Shown in pieces: positions 57,760 to 64,000 of a DNA stretch of 64,000 nucleotides. The notes under the pieces are model-generated. The model was not told where the DNA came from and did no database searches. It saw only the letters and a program-made list of their open reading frames with translations. The DNA lies in contig NZ_JAAVUW010000006.1 in the NCBI RefSeq assembly GCF_018449605.1, positions 337,620 to 401,619 of the forward strand. The letters are read 5' to 3'. The translations under genes were made by a program, and so were the position numbers. The DNA is from Luteibacter sp. dw_328 (GTDB taxonomy: Bacteria > Pseudomonadota > Gammaproteobacteria > Xanthomonadales > Rhodanobacteraceae). Within the stretch, counting starts at the first letter, position 1, and the number at the start of each line of letters is the position of its first letter.

Positions 57760-59094
57760 ATGTCGCGCGGGGAAATGTCGGGGCGTTGTGTCGTCTGGGT
57801 AGGCAGACCGAGCGTTGAAGAACACTTTGGTCTGCTCCGGGCGGGCTGGCGCACCCTGGTGGCCGATCCGGCCACCCAGAGTGAGGCACTACCCGAATGC
57901 GGAGACGCGGCCATCGCCGTGGTCGACCTGCGGGCAAGCGCGCTCGCCGCCGTCCGCATCCTCCACCAACTTCGTGAAAACCACCCGGCCATGGCCTGGA
58001 TCGGCCTGACGGGCTCCCGTACGCCGGCACATGAGCCCTCGATCCGGCTGGCCTTGCCGCAGGCCCTCGAGATCATCGACGGCGCATCGTCGTTCACCGC
58101 CTTGCGCCTGGCGCTGCAACGCGCGCCGGGCGATGCGCCCGCCGCCGTGGACACCCGTCCGAGCATCCTCACGGGCGACAGCCAGGCCATCCGCACCCTC
58201 TCGCAGAACATCCGCAAGTTCGCGCCGGTCGAATTGCCCTTGCTCATCACCGGCGAGACCGGGACGGGCAAGGAGATGGCCGCGCGGGCCCTGCACCAGC
58301 TTTCGGCACGCCACGAACGGCCTTTCGCGGCAATCAACTGTGGCGCGCTGCCGGCCAACCTCGTCCAGTCCGAACTGTTCGGGCACGAACGCGGCTCGTT
58401 CACCGGCGCCACGGCGCGGCGCATCGGCCACTTCGAATCCGCCGACGGCGGCACCGTGTTCCTCGACGAGATCGGCGACCTGCCCCTCGATGCACAGACC
58501 AACCTGTTGAGGGTGCTGCAGGAAGGCACCATCGAACGCATCGGCAGCTGCCAGTCCATCAAGGTCGATGTGCGGGTGCTGGCCGCTACCCATGTGGATC
58601 TCGAGAAGGCCGTTTCGCAGGGACGGTTCCGCGAAGATCTCTTCTACCGCCTCAACGTATTGCGCCTGCGCATGCCACCGTTGCGGGAGCGCAATGGCGA
58701 CATCGAACTGCTGGCCCAGTATTTCCTGGACGCTTTCCGTGAGAGCTATGGAACGCGTGCAAGGGCCTTCAGCACGAGCGCCCGGAAGGCGATGAGCGCC
58801 TTTGCCTGGCCGGGCAACGTGCGCGAACTGATGAACCGCGTGCAGCGCGCGGCCGTGATCGCCGACGATGCGCTGATCACGCCGGAGGATCTGGAGCTGA
58901 GCGCCGACCTCCCTGGCGCGGACCGGGATAGCCTTGGCAGCGCGCGCACCTCCGCCGAACGCGAGGCGATCGTCGACTGCCTTCGTGCAAGCGCGTTCAA
59001 CATCAGCGAATGCGCGCGGCGCCTGCGCGTATCCCGCGTGACCGTCTACCGCCTCTGCAAAAAACACCAACTCGCTCTCGACCAGCTGCGCTGA
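57760..59094 (+). CDS. sigma-54-dependent transcriptional activator (VpsR-like)
   Basis: 444 residues. The N-terminal about 120 residues form a degenerate receiver-like domain. The AAA+ domain has Walker A GETGTGKE, the sigma-54 contact loop GSFTGA (Ser for the usual Ala), Walker B GGTVFLDEIGDLP, and ERIGSCQSIKVDVRVLAATH. A C-terminal Fis helix-turn-helix is NISECARRLRVSRVTVYRLC. This organisation resembles VpsR/c-di-GMP-type regulators of exopolysaccharide genes; that is analogy. GAGGAG precedes ATG. No sigma-54 target promoter is visible nearby. Confidence 0.92.
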   Translation: MSRGEMSGRCVVWVGRPSVEEHFGLLRAGWRTLVADPATQSEALPECGDAAIAVVDLRASALAAVRILHQLRENHPAMAWIGLTGSRTPAHEPSIRLALPQALEIIDGASSFTALRLALQRAPGDAPAAVDTRPSILTGDSQAIRTLSQNIRKFAPVELPLLITGETGTGKEMAARALHQLSARHERPFAAINCGALPANLVQSELFGHERGSFTGATARRIGHFESADGGTVFLDEIGDLPLDAQTNLLRVLQEGTIERIGSCQSIKVDVRVLAATHVDLEKAVSQGRFREDLFYRLNVLRLRMPPLRERNGDIELLAQYFLDAFRESYGTRARAFSTSARKAMSAFAWPGNVRELMNRVQRAAVIADDALITPEDLELSADLPGADRDSLGSARTSAEREAIVDCLRASAFNISECARRLRVSRVTVYRLCKKHQLALDQLR

Positions 59095-59493
59095 CCGGGT
59101 TCGGCCCCTCCGGTGACGGGAGTGAAGAAAACTCCCGGCCCTCTGGGGACCGGGAGTTCCCATTCGTCGTCCGGCTTGGCAGGGTCGTCGGGCGAACGAA
59201 CATCGCGGGCTTCACAGGGCCTTGCCCACTACGGCAGCAAGCGCCGTGCCACGGGGGCCTTCCTTTGATTCTCAAGGCATTTCCGGCAGACGCGCTGAAA
59301 CCGGGCGTTCAGGCGGTGTAGCGACGTGTAACAAAACGTTGCACCGGCGGTACACGCCGCGCGTTGTCGGCGCGGGCCGCGCCTTATAGGATGATGTGGT
59401 TTCGGATCGATGTCGGACCGCAGAGCGTACCGTGCGATTCCATCCGTTCTTGTAGGGGCGTCGGCGCTGCGGCCGGGGCCCGGAGTCAGCACC
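59095..59493. other. intergenic region with one hairpin
   Basis: 399 bases without a supported gene. A hairpin at 59130-59158 (AACTCCCGG/CCGGGAGTT) may be a factor-assisted terminator of the sigma-54 activator gene; no T-run follows. The rest presumably holds the promoter of the aminotransferase gene. Confidence 0.5.
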
Positions 59494-60741
59494 ATGTCGT
59501 CGCACCCTGTCACACCCTCCGATCTCGTTGGCCTGGGCAAGCGTTATTGGCTGTCCGTTTATCGCCCGCGCGATGTCATCCTCGATCACGGGAAGGGTTC
59601 CCGCGTCTGGGACACGGAAGGCCGCGATTACATCGACTTCGGCGCCGGTATCGCCGTGAATGCCCTGGGTCACCAGGATCCGGATCTCGTTGCCGCCCTG
59701 GTTGGCCAGGCCAATAAGCTGTGGCACGCCAGCAACGTCTTCTATTCCGAGCCGCCGCTGCACCTTGCCCAGGAGCTGGTCGAGCACGCACCGTTCGCCG
59801 AGCGTGTGTTCCTTTGCAACTCCGGCACCGAAGCCAACGAGGCAGCGATCAAGCTGGTGCGCAAGTGGGCGGCGTCGCAGGGGCGGCCGGCCGAGAAGCG
59901 CGTCATCGTGACCTTCAAGGGTTCATTCCACGGCCGCACCCTCGCCGCGGTCACGGCGACGGCCCAGCCGAAGTACCAGGAAGGCTATGAGCCACTTCCC
60001 GGGGGCTTTCGCTATGTGCCGTTCAACGACCCGGCCGCGCTCGAGGAAGCGATGGCTCACGGTGACGTGGCGGCGGTGATGCTCGAGCCGGTGCAGGGCG
60101 AGGGCGGTGTGATGCCGGCGGAGCCGGGCTTCCTGAAGAAGGTTCGTGAGCTGTGCGACGCGCACGGGGCCCTCATGGTCCTCGACGAAATCCAGTGCGG
60201 TATGGGCCGCACCGGGACGCTGTTCGCCCATTCGCATGACCATGTCACGCCCGATATCGTCACCCTGGCCAAGGCACTCGGCGCCGGCTTCCCGATCGGC
60301 GCCATGCTGGTCGGGCCCAAGGTGTCCGAAGTGATGCAGTTCGGCGCCCATGGCACGACCTTCGGTGGCAACCCGATGGCCGCGGCCGTGGCACGCGTGG
60401 CCTTGGCCAAGATCGCCTCGCCGGCGGTCATGCTCAACGTCGAGCGTCAGGCCAATGACATCCGAACGGGCCTGAACAAGCTCAACCACGAATTCCACCT
60501 GTTCTCGGAAATCCGCGGTCGCGGGCTGATGATCGGCGCGGTGCTCGACGGCGCGTACGCTGGCCGGGCCGGCGAAATCCTCGATCTCGCTGCCGCCCAC
60601 GGCCTGCTCATCCTCCAGGCCGGCCCCGACGTGCTGCGCATCGTCCCGCCGCTGACGATCACGGATGAGGAAACCGCGGAAGGTCTCGAACGGCTCCACG
60701 CCTCGCTGGCGGCGTTCGCGCAGGAAGCGAAAGTCGCCTGA
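59494..60741 (+). CDS. acetylornithine/succinylornithine aminotransferase family protein
   Basis: A 415-residue class-III PLP aminotransferase. FLCNSGTEANEAAIKLVRKW binds PLP phosphate, VLDEIQCGMGRTGTLFAHSH holds the cofactor Asp region, and TLAKALGAGFPIGAM places the PLP Lys at residue 260. GTTFGGNPMAAAVA completes the site. It is close to ArgD/AstC; acetylornithine, succinylornithine or diaminopimelate precursors are the likely substrates. The frame from 59410 is longer but lacks family similarity before 59494. Confidence 0.93.
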   Translation: MSSHPVTPSDLVGLGKRYWLSVYRPRDVILDHGKGSRVWDTEGRDYIDFGAGIAVNALGHQDPDLVAALVGQANKLWHASNVFYSEPPLHLAQELVEHAPFAERVFLCNSGTEANEAAIKLVRKWAASQGRPAEKRVIVTFKGSFHGRTLAAVTATAQPKYQEGYEPLPGGFRYVPFNDPAALEEAMAHGDVAAVMLEPVQGEGGVMPAEPGFLKKVRELCDAHGALMVLDEIQCGMGRTGTLFAHSHDHVTPDIVTLAKALGAGFPIGAMLVGPKVSEVMQFGAHGTTFGGNPMAAAVARVALAKIASPAVMLNVERQANDIRTGLNKLNHEFHLFSEIRGRGLMIGAVLDGAYAGRAGEILDLAAAHGLLILQAGPDVLRIVPPLTITDEETAEGLERLHASLAAFAQEAKVA

Positions 60742-60790
60742 TGACAACGCCGGCCTGTCGCCGGCTTGTTGCGCGTCCACCATCGGCTTG

Positions 60791-60829
60791 TTGTGGGAGC
60801 CGATTCATCGGCGAAGCCGGCTCCTACAG
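60791..60829. repeat. REP pair, truncated inverted partner
   Basis: A GCCGAT-class unit followed directly by an inverted half unit (GCCGGCTCCTACA), 12 bases from the hemL stop. Confidence 0.8.
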
Positions 60830-60840
60830 TTCCATGTTGT

Positions 60841-62118
60841 TTAGAGGGTGGCAAACACCTCGCCTGCCGTGGCAATCGTCTCGGCGATGACACCGTCATC
60901 GTGCGCGCTGGAGACGAACCCGGCCTCGAACGCCGACGGTGCGAGGTACACGCCGCGCTCCAGCATGCCGTGGAAGAAGCGGTTGAACGCAGCGACATCG
61001 GCCTTGGTTGCCTGTGCATAGCTTTCCACCGTTTCTTCGGTGAAGAACAGGCCAAACATCGCGCCGACGCGGTTCACGCTGAAGGGTACGCCGGCTTTCT
61101 TCGCTTCGGCGAGGATGCCGTCGGTGAGCCGGGCCGTACGCGCCGTCAGGTCGTCGTAGAAACCCGGCGCCTGGATCAGCCCGAGCATGGCGAGACCGGC
61201 GGCCATGGCGACAGGATTACCCGAGAGCGTGCCCGCCTGGTAGATCGGGCCCGACGGCGCGATCTGTTCCATGAGGTCGCGGCGACCGCCATAGGCACCC
61301 ACCGGCATGCCGCCGCCGATGATCTTGCCGAAGCAGGTCAGGTCGGGCGTGATGCCGTAGTGGGCCTGCGCCCCGCCCAGCGCCACGCGGAAGCCCGTCA
61401 TGACCTCGTCGAAGATGAGCAGGACGCCATGCGCGGTGCACAACTCACGCAGCGCCTGCAGGTAACCCTCTTTGGGCGGAATGCAGTTCATGTTGCCGGC
61501 GACCGGCTCGATGATCAGGGCCGCAATCTCCTTGCCTTCCTGGGTGAGCAGCAGCGTCGCGGCGTCGATATCGTTGTAGGGCAGGGTGAGTGTCAGGTCG
61601 GCCGAGGCCTTGGGTACGCCGGGCGACGTGGGGACGCCGAAGGTGAGTGCGCCCGAACCTGCCTTCACCAGGAAGCTGTCTCCATGGCCGTGGTAGCAGC
61701 CTTCGAACTTCACGATTTTCGAGCGGCCGGTAGCGCCACGGGCAAGTCGAATGGCCGACATGGTGGCTTCCGTGCCCGAATTGACCATGCGCACCATGTC
61801 CACGGAAGGGATGAGCGAGACGATCGTCTCGGCCATGGTCACTTCGGCCGCGCAGGGCGTGCCGAACGACAGACCCTTCCGGATGGCGCGCTCCACGGCC
61901 TCGCGCACGGCCGGGTGGTTATGGCCGACGATCATCGGGCCCCATGAGCCGACATAGTCGATGTAGCGCTTACCCTCCACGTCCCACAGATAGGCGCCGT
62001 CGGCCCGCTCGGTGAAGAACGGCTCGCCACCGACGGACCGGAACGCGCGCACGGGTGAGTTCACACCGCCGGGCAGCAGCTTCTGGGCACGGGCGAAGAG
62101 GTCATGGTTCGTGGTCAT
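60841..62118 (-). CDS. hemL: glutamate-1-semialdehyde 2,1-aminomutase
   Basis: Converts glutamate-1-semialdehyde to 5-aminolevulinate in tetrapyrrole synthesis. 425 residues; the PLP Lys is residue 265 in [17 protein letters not shown], the same number as in E. coli Hem[21 protein letters not shown] and [17 protein letters not shown] are conserved. The start overlaps thiE by 4 bases, so translation is coupled to thiamine phosphate synthase. Confidence 0.98.
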   Translation of the reverse strand: MTTNHDLFARAQKLLPGGVNSPVRAFRSVGGEPFFTERADGAYLWDVEGKRYIDYVGSWGPMIVGHNHPAVREAVERAIRKGLSFGTPCAAEVTMAETIVSLIPSVDMVRMVNSGTEATMSAIRLARGATGRSKIVKFEGCYHGHGDSFLVKAGSGALTFGVPTSPGVPKASADLTLTLPYNDIDAATLLLTQEGKEIAALIIEPVAGNMNCIPPKEGYLQALRELCTAHGVLLIFDEVMTGFRVALGGAQAHYGITPDLTCFGKIIGGGMPVGAYGGRRDLMEQIAPSGPIYQAGTLSGNPVAMAAGLAMLGLIQAPGFYDDLTARTARLTDGILAEAKKAGVPFSVNRVGAMFGLFFTEETVESYAQATKADVAAFNRFFHGMLERGVYLAPSAFEAGFVSSAHDDGVIAETIATAGEVFATL

Positions 62119-62762
62119 CGAATGATTCCGGGGCGTGGGTCGAATAGGTCGGCGAACTGCCGGGCGGCCGTCTGGATGTCAGCGGCCGCGAAAATCGCGG
62201 ACACCACGGCCAGGTAATCGGCGCCGGCGTCGATCAGCACCCGCCCATTGTCGGGGGTGATGCCACCGATCGCCACGACGGGAAGGCCCAGGGCCTTCGC
62301 CTGCGTCAATACGTCGTGTGCCACGACCGGGGCGTGCGGCTTGGTGGTCGACGGGTACATGGCGCCCAGGGCCAGGTAATCGGCCCCTTCGGCCTGCAGC
62401 TGACGGGCACGGTCGATCGAGCCGTAGCAGGACACACCGATGATGGCGTCCGCGCCGAGCGCGGCCCGGGCCTCGGCGATGGAGACATCCTCCCGGCCCA
62501 GGTGCACGCCGGCACCGACCTCGAGGGCGAGCGGCACGTCGTCGTTCACCACCAGGGGGACGTCATAACGTGCGCACATGCTCGCCAGCTCAGTCGCCTC
62601 GGCCAGGCGGCGCCCGGCGTCGTTGGTCTTGTCCCGGTACTGCAAGAGGCGAATGCCCCCTGCAAGGGCGGCCTCGACAGCCGCAAACAGGTCGTCGCGG
62701 GGCCCGTCTGTGATGGCATAGACGCCCTGGCCGCGGAGTCGGGTTCGGAGGAGGGTACTCAT
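62115..62762 (-). CDS. thiE: thiamine phosphate synthase
   Basis: Joins HMP-PP and thiazole phosphate to thiamine phosphate. 215-residue TIM barrel; [20 protein letters not shown] binds [25 protein letters not shown] the Mg site, and [13 protein letters not shown] and [11 protein letters not shown] complete the site. First gene of the thiE-hemL operon, divergent from rubredoxin. No TPP riboswitch is seen in its leader, unlike thiC. Confidence 0.96.
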   Translation of the reverse strand: MSTLLRTRLRGQGVYAITDGPRDDLFAAVEAALAGGIRLLQYRDKTNDAGRRLAEATELASMCARYDVPLVVNDDVPLALEVGAGVHLGREDVSIAEARAALGADAIIGVSCYGSIDRARQLQAEGADYLALGAMYPSTTKPHAPVVAHDVLTQAKALGLPVVAIGGITPDNGRVLIDAGADYLAVVSAIFAAADIQTAARQFADLFDPRPGIIR

Positions 62763-62857
62763 GGGAATCCTTGGGGGTGACGGTGGCGCGCTAGCCTCGT
62801 TGCGCCGGAGGGTGACAGAATGGGTGACTTCTCAGATTCACGACAGTACGCAAAACC

Positions 62858-63049
62858 ATGAGCCAGAGCACCGAAACCACCCTTCGCAAATGGATGTGCG
62901 TCGTCTGCGGCTTTATCTATGACGAAGCCCTGGGCCTTCCAGAAGAGGACATCGCGCCCGGCACCCGCTGGGAAGATATCCCGGATACCTGGACCTGCCC
63001 GGACTGCGGCGTGACCAAAGACGACTTCGAAATGGTCGAGATCGACTGA
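62858..63049 (+). CDS. rubredoxin
   Basis: A 63-residue electron carrier with a single Fe(Cys)4 site: [20 protein letters not shown] and [18 protein letters not shown] give the CxxCG and CPxCG pairs. Likely partners are a hydroxylase or oxygen-reducing system encoded elsewhere. Divergent from thiE across 95 bases, a gene pairing common in this order. A REP unit begins 4 bases after its stop. Confidence 0.97.
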   Translation: MSQSTETTLRKWMCVVCGFIYDEALGLPEEDIAPGTRWEDIPDTWTCPDCGVTKDDFEMVEID

Positions 63050-63052
63050 TAG

Positions 63053-63076
63053 TGTAGGAGCCGATTCATCGGCGAA
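63053..63076 (+). repeat. REP-like palindrome (single)
   Basis: One GCCGAT-class unit just after the rubredoxin gene. Confidence 0.8.
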
Positions 63077-63228
63077 AAACCAACGGAGCGGTAAATCCTT
63101 ACCGTCCCGATCGCCGCGATGGGGCTGACATCGTTTCGCCCCATTCGGTCAGTAATAAGGCAGGAAAGCCTGCTTCCATAGTCCTCGAGGTCACGCAATG
63201 TGCGCCGATCCCGTGGAGGAAGCCCGTC

Positions 63229-63438
63229 ATGCAGCGATTCATTCCGTTTGAAGACCAATGGGACGAACTGGCCGGCGTCGATCCGGCATCGCTTGTCCCG
63301 TATCACACCGGCGTGCCGTGCGAGCGCGGCCTCCTGCCGGATCAGCGCACCGTACCCGGATCACCGGTGATGGTCAGCGGCTCGCCCAGCTTCAGCCCCA
63401 GCTTGCCCGCGGTACCCGCCGGAAGCTCCAGGACGTAA
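63229..63438 (+). CDS. possible small protein, 69 aa
   Basis: A 69-codon frame starting MQRFIPFEDQWDELAGVDPA, with GGAGG 9 bases before ATG. The first 37 codons lie outside other genes and have gene-like composition. The last about 32 codons run antisense through the 3' end of the DUF192 gene and become Ser/Pro-rich, so the true C-terminus may differ or the frame may be damaged. I do not recognise the family with certainty. Confidence 0.4.
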   Translation: MQRFIPFEDQWDELAGVDPASLVPYHTGVPCERGLLPDQRTVPGSPVMVSGSPSFSPSLPAVPAGSSRT

Positions 63439-63785
63439 CGGGCCTTCCCGTCGCTTGGGTAGATGGCACAGGGATCGGCCCTGCAGGGCTGCGCGTTGAG
63501 CTGCATGGAGACAAGCTTGCGCGCACCGTCGAAATACAGGATGTCCAGCGGGATGAGGGTGTTCTTCATCCAGAAGGCGCGCGGCTCATCGTCCTGAAAG
63601 AAGAAGAGCATGCTTTGATCGGCCCTCAGTTCGGTCCGGTCCATCAGTCCGTGCTCCCGCGACGCGTCGTCCGTGGCGAACTCCGTAGCGAAGGTCTTAC
63701 CGTGTAGCGTGACGGTAGGGGACGTTGCAGCGTGGGCGCCCAGCGACAGGAATATCAGTGCTGCGGGAAGAAGGCGTGCGAACAT
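63342..63785 (-). CDS. DUF192 family exported protein
   Basis: A 147-residue protein with a signal peptide (residues 1-19, LSLGAHA). The DUF192 domain includes FATDDASREHGLMDRTELRA, MLFFFQDDEPRAFWMKNTLI followed by PLDILYFDGARKLVSM, the FWMKNT(L)IPLDI signature. The function of the family is unknown. Likely periplasmic. Its end overlaps a possible convergent small gene. Confidence 0.92.
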   Translation of the reverse strand: MFARLLPAALIFLSLGAHAATSPTVTLHGKTFATEFATDDASREHGLMDRTELRADQSMLFFFQDDEPRAFWMKNTLIPLDILYFDGARKLVSMQLNAQPCRADPCAIYPSDGKARYVLELPAGTAGKLGLKLGEPLTITGDPGTVR

Positions 63786-64000
63786 TTTTTTACACCTTAT
63801 TAGTGTGATCCGAAGTTATAAGTCTAGCGTGTGACTTTTTTTCAGAAAGATGTCGAAAACCCCTTCACAGAAGTGCTCCCCGAGCCTATACTTCTCTTCT
63901 GGTCGCGACGAAAGTCACCCACGCGACAGTTCTTCGGCTTCACCAACCACCTCGAAAAAAAGATTCACGAGGGTGTTGACGGAAACGAAAAACGATATAC
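63786..64000. other. right-edge region without a gene
   Basis: 215 AT-richer bases upstream of the DUF192 gene, holding its promoter. ACAC-CTTATTA-GTGT is a small dyad next to the ATG. A TTGAC at 63976-63980 near the edge may belong to a promoter whose -10 region lies outside the window. Confidence 0.4.

Noticed and set aside
57569..57802. 77-codon frame before the sigma-54 activator
   Set aside because: Overlaps the activator start in another frame and lacks family similarity and a ribosome binding site.
63976..64000. Promoter-like TTGAC with TATAC at the right edge
   Set aside because: Spacing is only about 14 bases and the -10 region is cut by the window end, so no call is made.

Overview
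The window is GC-rich chromosomal DNA of a gammaproteobacterium, most likely of the order Lysobacterales (Xanthomonadales) and probably Rhodanobacteraceae (Luteibacter or Dyella-like). That assignment is inference, from the gene neighbourhoods (rph/yicC/gmk/rpoZ/spoT/recG; pcm-tolC; rubredoxin-thiE-hemL), the PPi-dependent phosphofructokinase, and the abundant REP-type palindromes built on GGAGCCGATTCATCGGCGA. I see no prophage, transposase, rRNA, tRNA or CRISPR array. Almost all of the window is housekeeping sequence.

Layout. 1-2.5 kb: rdgB (partial), a GNAT acetyltransferase and rph, divergent from yicC. 2.5-11.8 kb: an accessory block with a PAP2 phosphatase, M14 peptidase, glycosyltransferase, penicillin-acylase-like hydrolase coupled to an amidohydrolase, a small unknown protein, and an SDR divergent from an AraC regulator. 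12-25.8 kb: gmk fused by translational coupling to the phospholipid-transport operon mlaFEDCB, then mlaA, rpoZ, spoT, ridA, recG, an ELM1-family protein, a RutE-like nitroreductase and YceI. 26.7-33.5 kb: a cell-envelope cluster (zinc-finger protein, two glycosyltransferases, O-antigen ligase, DUF535 protein, LpxL-type acyltransferase, WaaA). 34-41 kb: tolC, pcm, a TetR regulator, TPP riboswitch plus thiC, DUF2333 and ppa. 41-48.9 kb: prolyl oligopeptidase, H+-pyrophosphatase, two RcnB-like proteins, a CodA-like deaminase. 49-51.7 kb: a radical-SAM protein and a TIGR03915-UdgX fusion thought to act in DNA repair. 51.7-64 kb: PPi-phosphofructokinase, CPBP protease, adk, mpl, a LON-domain protein, SDR, sigma-54 activator, a class-III aminotransferase, hemL, thiE, rubredoxin and a DUF192 protein.

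The most unusual signal is non-coding. Three intergenic loci (about 16.3-16.9, 25.9-26.6 and 45.9-46.5 kb) each hold two inverted copies of a 134-137-base palindromic element. The two copies flank a 210-270-base core, with a 30-base-period repeat on one outer side. The six copies keep the same fold through paired substitutions in the stems, and each locus has one copy of each of two stem classes. I do not recognise this as a named element. A separate REP/BIME-like family sits at thirteen or more gene ends; in two cases it supplies the stop codon of the gene and in one case it probably forms the terminator.

Other points of interest are an MlaD with two tandem MCE domains, a CodA-like enzyme with Cys in place of a substrate-selecting Asp next to the UdgX pair, and three pyrophosphate enzymes within about 12 kb.
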